A stretch of DNA of 49,700 nt from Akkermansiaceae bacterium UBA7890. Lineage in GTDB: Bacteria > Verrucomicrobiota > Verrucomicrobiia > Verrucomicrobiales > Akkermansiaceae. Each line of letters opens with the position of its first letter. Position 1 is the stretch's first letter. Below, in pieces: positions 23,724 to 35,602 of the stretch. Location of the stretch: assembly GCA_002501065.1 (NCBI GenBank), contig DLRK01000037.1, positions 1-49,700 of the forward strand, written 5' to 3'. The notes beneath the pieces were generated by a model that saw only the letters and a list, made by a program, of their open reading frames with translations, searched no databases and had not been told where the DNA came from. Both the position numbers and the translations under genes were made by a program.

Positions 23724-24656
23724 GTGCAGCCGATCACCTTCCAACCACTCTACATGACCCGGGTGTGGGGTGGCCGGACCCTGGAGAACGTTTATGCCAG
23801 GGAGCTGCCCGATTCCCAACCCTACGGCGAGTCATGGGAAATCACGGATCGCAGCAATGAACAGTCCGTGGTGACCACCGGGGAAATGGCAGGACTCACC
23901 CTGCATGATCTCTGGACGCAGCGACGCGAGGAGATTTTTGGCGAGGGCCTGCAAGGCGAACGGTTTCCCCTTCTCATCAAGATCCTCGATGCCCGCGATG
24001 ACCTCTCCATCCAGGTCCACCCTCCCGCAGAAGTCGCTCCCCGTCTGGGTGGCGAACCGAAAACGGAGATGTGGTACATTGCCGAAGCCCTCCCCGGTGC
24101 CAGACTCTATCTCGGCCTCAAAAACGGGGTGACGCGCGATCAGTTTGAAGCGGCGCTCACGGAAGGAACGGTTGACCAGGTTGTGCACGCGGTGGAACCC
24201 CGGACCGGACAGTCCATCTTCATTCCCTCCGGTCGTCTCCATGCCATCGGGGCCGGATTCCTGATCTACGAGATTCAGCAGAACTCCGACACCACCTATC
24301 GTGTCTTCGACTGGAACCGGAGCGGCCTGGATGGCAATCCGCGTGACTTGCACATCCCGGAGTCGCTGGACTGCATCGACTTCGGTGACCTGGAACCCGG
24401 GATGGACACCCCCGACGGCAGCACCCTCGCAAATTGCGATCACTTTACGGTCGATCAACTGGAACTCCCTGCCGGAGCGGCCGTGGGCAATCCTGATCCC
24501 GATCGCTTTTCAATCGTCACGGTGGTGAAGGGTAGCTTGCGTGACCGCAATGGCCGCACCTTCGCTGCGGGAGACTTTCTCCTGCTTCCCCGTGGGACGG
24601 ATCAACTGGAAACCGCCTCCGCAACCTCCCTGCTGCAAACCACTATTCCCCGCTGA
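23724..24656 (+). CDS. manA: Class I mannose-6-phosphate isomerase
   Basis: Interconverts fructose-6-phosphate and mannose-6-phosphate in the cytoplasm. The fold is a zinc cupin. Ligands are seen in LSIQVHPPAEVA (Gln and His), KTEMWYI (Glu) and RLHAIGAGFLIYEIQQ (His); WGGRTLENVY and YGESWEI are substrate-site segments. The frame opens at 23592, adding a hydrophobic stretch (TALILPRPVIIVTACLLAITA) that relatives lack, so GTG at 23724, giving 310 residues and a typical VQPITFQPLYMTRVWGG opening, is preferred. Neither start has a good ribosome site. If the longer form were real it would be membrane-anchored, which would be unusual. Confidence 0.9.
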   Translation: MQPITFQPLYMTRVWGGRTLENVYARELPDSQPYGESWEITDRSNEQSVVTTGEMAGLTLHDLWTQRREEIFGEGLQGERFPLLIKILDARDDLSIQVHPPAEVAPRLGGEPKTEMWYIAEALPGARLYLGLKNGVTRDQFEAALTEGTVDQVVHAVEPRTGQSIFIPSGRLHAIGAGFLIYEIQQNSDTTYRVFDWNRSGLDGNPRDLHIPESLDCIDFGDLEPGMDTPDGSTLANCDHFTVDQLELPAGAAVGNPDPDRFSIVTVVKGSLRDRNGRTFAAGDFLLLPRGTDQLETASATSLLQTTIPR

Positions 24657-24662
24657 GAACTT

Positions 24663-24697
24663 CCGGCAAAGCCGGCCTCCCCGTCGTTGTCCGGGGA
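24663..24697. terminator. Paired hairpins between convergent manA and purU
   Basis: CCGGC-AAA-GCCGG (24663-24675) is followed by TCCCCG-8-CGGGGA (24678-24697) in the gap between the two convergent genes. There is no T-run, but the position suits a shared transcript end. Confidence 0.5.
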
Positions 24698-24796
24698 TGG
24701 GACTGCTCCGTGCTCCCGCCCTTCAATCCGGTTGCCGGACGGCCATTCGATCAATCAAACCCGGGGGACATCCGGGCCATTCCCCTTCGGACATCA

Positions 24797-25654
24797 TCAA
24801 TCCGGGAACACAATAGCGCGGTGTCCATCCAGGATGATGCGGTCGTGCACGTGATAGCGAATGCCCCTGGCGAGGGCTGATCGCTCGCAATCCCGACCCA
24901 GTCGGATGAGGTCGTGCACGGAGTGGTAATGTTGCACCCGCTCCACTTCCTGGTCGATGATGGGACCTGCATCCAGGTCCTCCGTCACGTAGTGGCAGGT
25001 TGCTCCGATCAACTTCACCCCCCGTTCAAAGGCCTTGCGGTAGGGATTGGCCCCCGCGAAAGCCGGCAGAAAGCTATGATGGATGTTGATCATGCGACCT
25101 TCGTAGGATCCGCACAACCACCCGGGAACAACCTGCATGAACCGCGCGAGAACGACCAGTTCGACCGACTGCTCCTGCAGCAATTTCTCGATCTCCCGGA
25201 ACCCGGGCTCCTTGTCTTCTCCAATTTCGACGAGATGAAAGGGAAGGCCCGCCTTTTCCGCAATTGACCGGCAGTCTTCACGGTTTCCAATGATGGAAGT
25301 GATGTCCACGGGGACTTCCCCGAGTTGCGCCCGCCAGAGAATCTCGTTGAGGCAGTGATCAGTGCGCGTCACCAGCACTGCGGTGCGCATGCGATACGGA
25401 AGTCGTCGGAAGTGCCAACGGGCCTCCAGCGCGCGTCCCAGGGTTCCGAAACCACTCACAAAGTCGTCCGTTTCCACGTCCAGTCCGGAGGTATCGACTT
25501 CAAGACGGGCAAAGAATTTCTGGTTCGCGGTATCCGTAAACTGGTTGAACTCCACCAGGTTGCCCTCGTGATCGGACACGTATCCCGCGATCCGCGCCAC
25601 CAACCCGGGGCGATCCGGACAGTCAATTTTCAGTATCAGTCCCTCTCTGGTCAT
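24797..25654 (-). CDS. purU: Formyltetrahydrofolate deformylase
   Basis: Hydrolyses 10-formyl-tetrahydrofolate to formate and tetrahydrofolate, balancing one-carbon pools. The 285-residue protein has an N-terminal ACT domain (about 1-80, LILKIDCPDRPGLVARIAGY) and a C-terminal formyl-transferase-type hydrolase domain. The catalytic Asn-His-Asp set appears in MINIHHSFLPAF and TCHYVTEDLDAGPII. Length and order are standard. A LysR-type regulator ends four bases upstream on the same strand, so the two are probably co-transcribed; whether that regulator controls one-carbon genes is inference. fdhD, which serves formate dehydrogenase, lies about 10 kb away but no dehydrogenase is in the window. Confidence 0.95.
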   Translation of the reverse strand: MTREGLILKIDCPDRPGLVARIAGYVSDHEGNLVEFNQFTDTANQKFFARLEVDTSGLDVETDDFVSGFGTLGRALEARWHFRRLPYRMRTAVLVTRTDHCLNEILWRAQLGEVPVDITSIIGNREDCRSIAEKAGLPFHLVEIGEDKEPGFREIEKLLQEQSVELVVLARFMQVVPGWLCGSYEGRMINIHHSFLPAFAGANPYRKAFERGVKLIGATCHYVTEDLDAGPIIDQEVERVQHYHSVHDLIRLGRDCERSALARGIRYHVHDRIILDGHRAIVFPD

Positions 25655-25658
25655 GAGA

Positions 25659-26558
25659 TCACCTGCGTTTGATCAGAGTTCGGGCGCGCTTGCGGGCCAA
25701 GGCGAGGAAATCCCTGGCAACAGGCTTCAGACTACCCTGGTAAATCGCTCCCACCACCACCGGAGGAAAGCCGGTAAGCCGGATCTTACGCAACCCTTCC
25801 GGCGGTTCCTTCTCCGGAATGTCCACTCCCATCCCCACCCCGAAGCCCCGCACCACATAATCCCCGATCAGTTCCAGGGAGTCCACTTCCATACTGGGAA
25901 CCATGTCAATGCCGCGCTCATCAAACGCCTCCGTGAAGATCCTGCCCAGGATCTCATGGGGCGGCAGCCCCACCAGGGGATATTTCGAGATCTTGCCCTT
26001 TGAATACGGATCATCCTCCAGCATGTCACTCAAGCGCCGGATCTTGCCTTCCTCCGGCACCAACAGCACGAGAGGGACCTTGAGCAGTTCCACCGACTGC
26101 AACCCCTCCATGTGGCGGCCGTAAATGATGCTGATCGCAAGATCGATCTGTTGATTGAGGAGGAGGCCGTGAATGTCCGAGGGCTGCACCTCCCGTAGAG
26201 TAAAACGGACATCCGGTTCCTCCCTCCGCATCTCGACAAGAAGATCAGGAAAATGATTACGTATCGCTGATGCCGAGGCCGCAATGCGCAGGTGACGACT
26301 CTCCTCACCCTTCAGGCAGGCTTCCATGTCCCCAAGACGGGAAAAGAACGGATAGAGGAAATCATAGAGTTCATTCCCGGCTGGCGTGAGCGCGAAGGGC
26401 CTGCGATTGAACAGCTTCACACCCAGATCCCGCTCCAACTGCAGGATCTGTCCACTCACCGCCGGCTGCTGGATGCCGTAGGGCATTTTCCGGACAGCCG
26501 CCGTGATCCCCTCGTATTTGGCAACGAAGTAGAACAGCTCAAGATGGTGGATGTTCAT
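25659..26558 (-). CDS. LysR family transcriptional regulator
   Basis: A 299-residue DNA-binding protein. The N-terminal winged helix-turn-helix reads HHLELFYFVAKYEGITAAVR, then QQPAVSGQILQLERDLGVKLF and RRPFALTPAGNEL, the usual LysR pattern. The C-terminal effector-binding domain (about 90-290) has HLRIAASASAIRNHF and LVLLVPEEGK. The frame can begin at 26600, but MNIHHLELFYF at 26558 is the usual family start. Four bases separate it from purU, suggesting one transcript. LysR regulators usually also act on a divergent neighbour; here the divergent gene is dtd, about 265 bases away. The effector is unknown. Confidence 0.93.
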   Translation of the reverse strand: MNIHHLELFYFVAKYEGITAAVRKMPYGIQQPAVSGQILQLERDLGVKLFNRRPFALTPAGNELYDFLYPFFSRLGDMEACLKGEESRHLRIAASASAIRNHFPDLLVEMRREEPDVRFTLREVQPSDIHGLLLNQQIDLAISIIYGRHMEGLQSVELLKVPLVLLVPEEGKIRRLSDMLEDDPYSKGKISKYPLVGLPPHEILGRIFTEAFDERGIDMVPSMEVDSLELIGDYVVRGFGVGMGVDIPEKEPPEGLRKIRLTGFPPVVVGAIYQGSLKPVARDFLALARKRARTLIKRR

Positions 26559-26823
26559 TCCGATCCGATGGGTAGCACCTTTGATCATCAGTTCAATCAA
26601 TACTTCCGCGACTTTGATTGGGTTGCCGGGTTCCCGAATTCCCTGTCATGCAGGACCCTCCGCTCCCCACCCATTTGAACTCCCCGCCCTCCCGGGGAGC
26701 CGCTTCATCCGGGGTCCCGGGCACCCCTTGCAGCCCAAACCACTTCCAAGGTGCTCAAGCCCTCCTTTCGAGTTCCCCGTCCAGAGAGCTTGAAACCTGT
26801 GACCTGGGACTGAAACTCCCGAC

Positions 26824-27276
26824 ATGCGGGCCGTCATTCAACGCGTTTCCAGAGCCTCTGTCACCGTCGAGGAAGCATCCGTCTCCGCCATCGGTTCTGG
26901 CCTCCTTATCCTTCTTGGAATCGAAGAAGTCGACGGGGAAGAGGATGTCGAGTGGCTCGCACGCAAGATCGCCAGCATGCGCGTTTTCGAAGACGGGGAA
27001 GGCCGGATGAATCGCTCTCTCCTCGACACCGGAGGCGAAGCGATCGTGGTGAGCCAGTTCACCCTGCATGCCAGCACGAAAAAAGGTAATCGCCCCTCCT
27101 TTGTCAGGGCCGCCCCACCGGAACATTCCGAGCCGCTCTACCGGCACTTCTGCGAGTTTCTCTCCGGATGCCTGGAGAAGGAGGTGGGGCGCGGCCGCTT
27201 CGGGGCCATGATGGAGGTCACCCTCACCAACGACGGACCGGTCACCATCGTGATCGACTCGCGGGTCCGCGAATAA
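26824..27276 (+). CDS. dtd: D-aminoacyl-tRNA deacylase
   Basis: Removes D-amino acids wrongly attached to tRNA. The 150-residue protein is full length. It starts MRAVIQRVSRASVTVEE, the family signature. The two cross-subunit active-site motifs are present: a SQFTL motif in IVVSQFTLHAST, and NxGPVT in LTNDGPVTIVID, which has Asp where many relatives have Asn-Glu. The enzyme is a homodimer with the active site at the interface. It converges after 22 bases with the membrane protein gene on the other strand. Confidence 0.95.
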   Translation: MRAVIQRVSRASVTVEEASVSAIGSGLLILLGIEEVDGEEDVEWLARKIASMRVFEDGEGRMNRSLLDTGGEAIVVSQFTLHASTKKGNRPSFVRAAPPEHSEPLYRHFCEFLSGCLEKEVGRGRFGAMMEVTLTNDGPVTIVIDSRVRE

Positions 27277-27298
27277 TCCACGATTCCCACTGACCAGT

Positions 27299-28180
27299 CT
27301 AGTCCTTCAGCCGGGTCTTGGTTCCGCAGAACATGCAGTGATAGTTGGCAAAGATGACCGCATTGCGAGCCACCGCAAAGGTATGCCCGAGGATTGATCT
27401 CCCGGCCCGCACGTGCTTACGGCACTTCTTGGGCACAAATAACTTCTGGCCACAGAGCCGGCAACGCGCCTTCGCGGCCTGGGTGAGGTAGAGGATGAGG
27501 CAAAAGGGAAAGACCAGGAAAAGAAAAGTGATGCTCCAGTGAAACCGGATCTGAAAGACGAGCACCATGACCCCAATCGTCACCAGGCCCAGGATCGCCA
27601 GGATAGCCAGTAACATCACCCCTACCGTCACCAGGGCAGCCCATCTCACCAGACCCGCGTCGGGGTGCGACATGCCCCGATTGCGCCGCTCTCCCCGCGA
27701 ACTGACATCCCGCCGATCCTCCAGGGTCTGGAAGGCAACCTCTGGCTCCTCAGATTCCATGGTTGCGCTGTCCCGGGAGGAGAATTCCCTGGGATGTTCC
27801 CGCCCTGCCAGACCGATTTTCCTGACGACCTCGACCGGACGGTCACCGGGAGGGGAATCTTCCACTACCTTGGCGACCGGCACCGAGGCAAGATCGATTC
27901 CAGCACCCTGCAGGCTGTCCAGCGAAACCTCCTTCGCCTCCGGGGCAGGAACCAGGGCCTGCTTGCGCAGAAGATTACGCCCGGTGTTTTGCCATGCCTT
28001 CACCAGGTTCGCCGACGGGCCCGGCCCGGTCACGGCAAGACGTCTGCCAGCCTGATCGAGCCGTAGCAGGATTTCTTCGATCTCCAGGGAGATCAGCAGC
28101 TCTACGGTATCCAGCTCCGCCTCACGAAGAAGGAGGAGGACAGAATCCGTAATGCCTGGAACTTCAGAGATATCCCCCAT
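27299..28180 (-). CDS. Membrane protein with helix-hairpin-helix and zinc-ribbon-like ends (unknown)
   Basis: A 293-residue protein I cannot name. The N-terminus (about 1-70, ISEVPGITDSVLLLLREAEL onward) resembles the helix-hairpin-helix repeats of DUF4332-type proteins. A charged middle follows (about 80-175), then two strongly hydrophobic segments (about 180-235), and a C-terminal tail with CRLCG and HCMFCG, a likely four-cysteine zinc site. The topology suggests both soluble ends face the cytoplasm. It lies about 50 bases after valS on the same strand and may be read from that operon. A link to nucleic acids is possible from the helix-hairpin-helix part but is not shown. Confidence 0.6.
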   Translation of the reverse strand: MGDISEVPGITDSVLLLLREAELDTVELLISLEIEEILLRLDQAGRRLAVTGPGPSANLVKAWQNTGRNLLRKQALVPAPEAKEVSLDSLQGAGIDLASVPVAKVVEDSPPGDRPVEVVRKIGLAGREHPREFSSRDSATMESEEPEVAFQTLEDRRDVSSRGERRNRGMSHPDAGLVRWAALVTVGVMLLAILAILGLVTIGVMVLVFQIRFHWSITFLFLVFPFCLILYLTQAAKARCRLCGQKLFVPKKCRKHVRAGRSILGHTFAVARNAVIFANYHCMFCGTKTRLKD

Positions 28181-28230
28181 CGCGGTCGTGCCTCCTCAAA
28201 ACGTGCCTTATGGGCGGAACTAATCAAGAG

Positions 28231-30894
<2,664 letters not shown>

Positions 30895-30991
30895 CATAGC
30901 GGACGGAGGGAACCCCACGCGGCGCATCATTTCAAGACATTCGGCGATCCGGAGTAATCCCGGTCACCGATGCCATCCCCTGGCAATCATG

Positions 30992-31729
30992 CTAACCGAC
31001 AGGCGGGACCAGTCGGATTCCCTCCGGATCAGACAAGGTGATCAGGCGCCCGGGGCTCTCCACCTTGAGTTCAGCATTTTCACCAAATCCCCGGATCCTT
31101 CCCCGCTCGCCGGAGGCGGTCTCCACCTCCTTGTCCTTCCATGCCAGAAGATCCCACGCACGCTCTGCAATCAACGGCTCCTCCAGGTGGAGAAAATCCA
31201 TCAGCTTGTCCCGGATTGCCCCCATGAGGTACTCGCGTCCGGTCTCCACTCCGAGGAGTTGAAACATCGACACCGCTTCCAGTCCCGGGGGAAACCCGCG
31301 CTCATTCACATTCAGCCCGATCCCGATCACGGCACAATCACCGGATGTCTCGATCAGGATCCCACAGATCTTGCGCCCTTCAACGAGCACGTCGTTGGGC
31401 CACTTGATGAGAGGAGCCAGACCGCAGGGAAGCAGTCCTCCTTCACACACCGCAAGGGCCGCCGCCAGGCTGAGCCAGCCCCAGTGTTCACGCCCCCACG
31501 GCGGGGAAAGCACCAGTGAGAAGGTCAGTCCCTTTCCCGGTTCGCTGATCCAGTGCGCCCCCTTGCGGCCCCGCCCTTCAGTCTGTTCCTCCGTCCCCAC
31601 GATCCAACCGTGAGCCCGTGAGCCCTCCTCGCGGACAATCTCGCAGGCACGGTCATTGGTCGAACCAATCGAATCGTGCCACTCGATGTGACCGCCCATG
31701 AGCTCGAAGTTCTTCCGGTTGGTCGCCAT
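30992..31729 (-). CDS. birA: Biotin--protein ligase (monofunctional BirA)
   Basis: Attaches biotin to carrier lysines such as that of acetyl-CoA carboxylase. The 245-residue protein has DSIGSTNDRACEI, then EEQTEGRGRKGAHW, the GRGRxG biotin-adenylate loop, LIKWPNDVLVEGRKICGILIE (catalytic Lys and substrate pocket) and VIGIGLNVNE, all in the family order. A C-terminal SH3-like domain ends the protein. The N-terminal winged-helix repressor domain of E. coli BirA is absent, so this is ligase only. AGGA lies four bases before the ATG, and nadC ends 18 bases upstream on the same strand. Confidence 0.95.
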   Translation of the reverse strand: MATNRKNFELMGGHIEWHDSIGSTNDRACEIVREEGSRAHGWIVGTEEQTEGRGRKGAHWISEPGKGLTFSLVLSPPWGREHWGWLSLAAALAVCEGGLLPCGLAPLIKWPNDVLVEGRKICGILIETSGDCAVIGIGLNVNERGFPPGLEAVSMFQLLGVETGREYLMGAIRDKLMDFLHLEEPLIAERAWDLLAWKDKEVETASGERGRIRGFGENAELKVESPGRLITLSDPEGIRLVPPVG

Positions 31730-31747
31730 CGGTCCTGGGAGCCAGGG

Positions 31748-32692
31748 TCAGTCCCGCTCTTCAGGTGAAACGAATTCGAGGGAAAGATCCAGAGCGGTGG
31801 CGGAGTGAGTCAGGGCGCCCACCGAGATGAGTTCCACTCCGGTTTCCGCAATGCCCCGGACGGTGTCCAGGGTTACTCCTCCACTGGCCTCCATAAGAGG
31901 GCGCTCACGATCACCCCGCATTTCAACCGCCTTCTTCATCTGCTCGTTCTCCATGTTGTCGAGCAGGAGATAATCAACTTCCTCGATCTTCAGAAACGCC
32001 TCCACCTGTTTCAGAGTCTCGGCCTCTACCTCCACTCCCACCCCGGGATGCGCTTCCTTGAGACGGAGCGCGGATTCACGCAACGCCTCCACGCCCCCTT
32101 CCACCACCAGGTGATTATCCTTCACCATGGCCCGGTCGTAGAGACCCATGCGGTGATTCTGCCCACCACCCGCCACCACCGCAGCCTTCTCCAGCGAGCG
32201 CCAGCCGGGGGTGGTCTTGCGGGTATCGATGATGGTCGCTCCCGTCTCCTTGACCGCCTCCACAAAGAGGGCCGTCTTGGTGGCCACCCCCGAGAGGCGC
32301 TGCACGAAATTGATCACCGTGCGTTCCGCGGTCAGCAGCGAGCGGGCCTTCCCCGCGACCTCCATGACATAGGCCCCCGGAGCAATGGCGGATCCGTCCT
32401 GCAACATGATGTTGATCTCGATTCCGGCGTCGACCCGCCTGAACACTTCGGCCCCGAGTTCCACCCCGGCCACCACCCCGTCCGACTTGGCCACCAGGAA
32501 GGCCCGCCCCTCGCGATCGGCCGGCACGAAGTATTCCGATGTCACGTCCCCCGGCCCGACATCCTCCGCCAAGGCCAGATCTATCAACTGCGAGACCCTG
32601 TCGTCCACGCCACAGCCTAGTTCCGTTGCCTTCCCCCACGCAACCCGCAAGTTTCCTTCCTGCAGACAAGGATCAGAAGGACCAGTCGGCAT
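31748..32692 (-). CDS. nadC: Nicotinate-nucleotide pyrophosphorylase
   Basis: Converts quinolinate and PRPP to nicotinate mononucleotide in NAD synthesis. LALAEDVGPGDVTSEYF is the N-terminal signature; FVQRLSGVATKTALFVEAV, IIDTRKTTPGWRSLEKAAV and GGGQNHRMGLYDRAMVKDNH contain the substrate-binding Arg, Lys and His residues. VDYLLLDNM and LMEASGGVTLDTV follow. The 314-residue version has about 28 extra N-terminal residues compared with the usual start; GTG at 32608 is a possible shorter start. Operon-like spacing to birA (18 bases) and yjbQ (28 bases). nadA and nadB are not in the window. Confidence 0.95.
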   Translation of the reverse strand: MPTGPSDPCLQEGNLRVAWGKATELGCGVDDRVSQLIDLALAEDVGPGDVTSEYFVPADREGRAFLVAKSDGVVAGVELGAEVFRRVDAGIEINIMLQDGSAIAPGAYVMEVAGKARSLLTAERTVINFVQRLSGVATKTALFVEAVKETGATIIDTRKTTPGWRSLEKAAVVAGGGQNHRMGLYDRAMVKDNHLVVEGGVEALRESALRLKEAHPGVGVEVEAETLKQVEAFLKIEEVDYLLLDNMENEQMKKAVEMRGDRERPLMEASGGVTLDTVRGIAETGVELISVGALTHSATALDLSLEFVSPEERD

Positions 32693-32720
32693 TCCCCGCC
32701 CAGATACGGCACCCTGACTC

Positions 32721-33140
32721 TCACTGGCCTACCACGCTCACCACGATCCGGCGGGTGTGTCGCGCGCGGCGGTGTTCGAAGAGGAAGAGCCCCTGCCATG
32801 TTCCCAACGCCATGCGCCCTTCCACCACGGGGATCACCTCGCTGGTCCGGGTGAGGGCCATCCGGATGTGAGAAGGCATGTCGTCGGAACCTTCCATGGT
32901 GTGGACAAAGTAGGGCGTGTCCTCCGGCACCAACCGTTCGAAGAATTCCTCCAGATCCCGCCGCGCACTGGGATCGGCATTTTCCATGATCACAAGGCTG
33001 GCGCTGGTGTGTTTCACGAACACCGTCACCGTGCCCCGCGAAACACCCGACCGGTGCACGATGGCCGCCACCTCATCGGTAATTTCGCAGGTCCCCTTCC
33101 CCCGGGTTTCCACCCTGAATTCCCCTGTCTCGGCAATCAC
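32721..33140 (-). CDS. yjbQ: YjbQ family (UPF0047) protein
   Basis: A 139-residue protein of the family described as secondary thiamine-phosphate synthase; its main cellular role is unsettled. FVKHTSASLVIMENADPS, MPSHIRMALTR and GTWQGLFLFEHR are the signature segments with the conserved His and Glu residues of the trimeric fold. Length is standard. It is in the minus-strand run between the M1 peptidase (95 bases upstream) and nadC (28 bases downstream). Co-transcription with nadC is likely from spacing, but the two have no established shared pathway. Confidence 0.92.
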   Translation of the reverse strand: MIAETGEFRVETRGKGTCEITDEVAAIVHRSGVSRGTVTVFVKHTSASLVIMENADPSARRDLEEFFERLVPEDTPYFVHTMEGSDDMPSHIRMALTRTSEVIPVVEGRMALGTWQGLFLFEHRRARHTRRIVVSVVGQ

Positions 33141-33235
33141 CTGCTCAGCATGAATCCGTGGCCGGGCTTTTCAAGGGCCAACCCCGCCTTCACCGGGTAA
33201 CGCTCATGAATCCGGCACAACGGGAAAACGAAGAC

Positions 33236-35572
33236 TCACTCTTCGTCCTGCTCCTCCTGCTCCTTCCCGGCCTTCTTTTCCCTCTCTTCCTTCAATTGCT
33301 TCATCAGGTTCTTCTTCTCCTCCTTTTTCAGCGTGAAGGTGAGTTCCTCCGGCTTGGCGGGCCAGTCATTATTGGTGCGGTCGGCATCGGCAATCTCAAG
33401 ATTGGGGTCAAGCTCGATGCTCACCACCTTCTTCCTGGAAACCAGGAGTTTGGATACTTCCTTCGATTTCTTCTTCCAGAGCTCGGCGGGCAGGCGCATG
33501 AATTTTTCCTCCCCGTCTTCGTATTCCACCTTGAGAACCACCGGCATGACCAACCCTCCTTCGTTGCTCAGGTTGATGTGGTAAAAGTAGCGATTGGCCT
33601 CCAGCACTTCCCGTTCGTGATCTTCCAGTTTCTCAAGGAATTCCTGGAAATCGTCACGGTCCTTCCTGGTCACATCGTCCTCATCATGCTCATTATAGAA
33701 GTCGAGCAGATCCGGGAAGCGATCCGTATACCTCTTGATTCCCGTGTTGCGCTTGTTGGTCAGGAGCTTGGCATCCTCCTTGTCCTTCTTCTCCTTCTTC
33801 TTCGGTTTCTCAATGTCCGGATCCCTGGTGTCCAACTGGTAGAGCTTCACTCCCTTGATGCCCAGGTCAACGTGGTGTGTGGTGTAGAACCAGCCGGTCC
33901 AGAACCAGTCGAGATCCACGCCCGAGGCATCCTCCATCGTGCGGAAAAAATCAGCGGGAGTGGGTCGCTTGAACTTCCACCGGTTGGCGTATTCCTTGAA
34001 GGCGAAGTCAAAATTCTCCCTGCCGAGGATCGATTCCCGCAGGATGTTGAGGGCCACCGCCGGCTTGGCATAGGCGTTGCTCCCGAAGTAGCGGATCGAT
34101 TCCGAGTTGGTCATGATGGGCATCTCGTCGTCACGCTTCATGTAACTGGCGATACTGGGAGGCATCCCCCTGCCCGAGGGATACTTCTCCTCCCACTCCC
34201 GCTCGGCCAGGAACTGGCAGAAGGTGGTCAACCCCTCGTCCATCCAGGTCCACTGCCGCTCATCCGAGTTCACGATCATGGGAAACCAGTTGTGCCCCAC
34301 CTCGTGAATGACCACCGAAATGAGGGCGTACTTGGTCCGCCGGGAGTAGGTGCCATCCTCCTCCGGGCGGGGTCCATTGAAGCAGATCATGGGATACTCC
34401 ATCCCGAAGACCGGCCCGTGCACCGAGATTGCCACCGGGTAGGGATAATCGAAGGTGTGCCTGGAAAACACCTGCAGGGCGTGGATCACGGAGTGGGTGG
34501 AATACTTGCTCCAGAGCGGTTCGCCCTCGTTGGGATAAACCGACATGGCCCAGACCCGCTCCGTCTTCCCGCCCACCTTCACGTGGGCGGCATCCCAGAT
34601 GAACTTGCGTGAGGAGGCCCAGGCGAAGTCGCGGACGTTCTCTGCCCGGAAGATCCAGGTCTTGTTCCCCCCGGCCTTCTCCTTCTCGTTCTCCCTCGCC
34701 TCCTCCGGAGTCACGATAAAGGCTGGTTCATCCCTCCCCTCTGCCTGCTGCAGGCGCTCCCGCTGGACCACGGTGAGCACCTGCCCGGGATTCTGCAGCG
34801 TCCCGGTGGCCGCCACGATGTGGTCCCCGGGAACGGTCAGGGAAACTTCGTAATCGCCGAACTCAAGGGCAAACTCACCGCGCCCGAGGAACTGCTTGTG
34901 CTGCCACCCGTTCACATCGGTAAAGGCCGCCACCCGGGGATACCACTGCGCGATGGTGTAAATGTAGTTATCATCCTCCTTGAAGTACTCGTAGCCACCC
35001 CGCGCCCGGATGGCCTTCGCATTGACAATGTTGTGCTCCCAGTCGATGGCCACCCCCACTGTCGCTCCCGCCGCTACCGGCACCTGTATGCGCATCATGG
35101 TATCGACGATGGAATGGCTGAGTGGATTCCCGCTCCCATCACGCACGGACTTGATCCGGTAGCCCCCTTCAAAACCCTCACGCGCCAGTTCGTTCCGCAG
35201 GGTCCGGAAACCAACGTCTCCGAAGTCCGGGGCCTCCATGGCCTGGTGACCGAGGGCCTGCTGCTCGAAGCGATTCTGATCGAGCTGGACCCAGAGATAG
35301 GTCAGATCCACCGGCGAGTTGTTGGTGTAGGTGATCGTCTCCGACCCCTTGAGACGCTGGTTCTCGTCGTCGAGCACCACGCTGATCTTGTAGTCCGCGC
35401 GCTGCTGCCAGTATTCCGGACCCGGTGCTCCATTGGCAGCCCGGACCTCATTGGGATCGGGCAGGGCCTCATCAAGTTGACGGAAGGGGTCCTTCTGGTA
35501 GTGCCCCCCCGGATGAGCATGACCCAACAGGTGGAAAATCAGGGTGAGGGCGATGGATAGCGTCATCTTCAT
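33236..35572 (-). CDS. Exported M1-family metallopeptidase
   Basis: A 778-residue zinc aminopeptidase-like protein with an export signal near MKMTLSIALTLIFHLLGHA. The frame also opens at 35602; neither start has a good ribosome site. The N-terminal beta domain precedes GMEYPMICFNG, the variant of the GAMEN exopeptidase motif. The zinc site HEVGHNWFP, at about residue 423, is followed 18 residues later by the third ligand in WTWMDEGLTTF. The C-terminal third is unusual: it has a Lys/Glu-rich linker (PKKKEKKDKEDAKLL) and a highly charged tail ending EQEEQDEE. It is likely periplasmic or outer-membrane associated and used in peptide scavenging. Its substrate range is unknown. Confidence 0.88.
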   Translation of the reverse strand: MKMTLSIALTLIFHLLGHAHPGGHYQKDPFRQLDEALPDPNEVRAANGAPGPEYWQQRADYKISVVLDDENQRLKGSETITYTNNSPVDLTYLWVQLDQNRFEQQALGHQAMEAPDFGDVGFRTLRNELAREGFEGGYRIKSVRDGSGNPLSHSIVDTMMRIQVPVAAGATVGVAIDWEHNIVNAKAIRARGGYEYFKEDDNYIYTIAQWYPRVAAFTDVNGWQHKQFLGRGEFALEFGDYEVSLTVPGDHIVAATGTLQNPGQVLTVVQRERLQQAEGRDEPAFIVTPEEARENEKEKAGGNKTWIFRAENVRDFAWASSRKFIWDAAHVKVGGKTERVWAMSVYPNEGEPLWSKYSTHSVIHALQVFSRHTFDYPYPVAISVHGPVFGMEYPMICFNGPRPEEDGTYSRRTKYALISVVIHEVGHNWFPMIVNSDERQWTWMDEGLTTFCQFLAEREWEEKYPSGRGMPPSIASYMKRDDEMPIMTNSESIRYFGSNAYAKPAVALNILRESILGRENFDFAFKEYANRWKFKRPTPADFFRTMEDASGVDLDWFWTGWFYTTHHVDLGIKGVKLYQLDTRDPDIEKPKKKEKKDKEDAKLLTNKRNTGIKRYTDRFPDLLDFYNEHDEDDVTRKDRDDFQEFLEKLEDHEREVLEANRYFYHINLSNEGGLVMPVVLKVEYEDGEEKFMRLPAELWKKKSKEVSKLLVSRKKVVSIELDPNLEIADADRTNNDWPAKPEELTFTLKKEEKKNLMKQLKEEREKKAGKEQEEQDEE

Positions 35573-35602
35573 CACGGGAGGATCATGATTATGAACATTC
35601 AT

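Noticed and set aside
33636..33648. AAGGAATTCCTGG, a partial match to the repeat core
   Set aside because: It lies inside the M1 peptidase coding sequence, matches only part of the core and lacks the C-rich lead and the final CAG, so it is probably chance.
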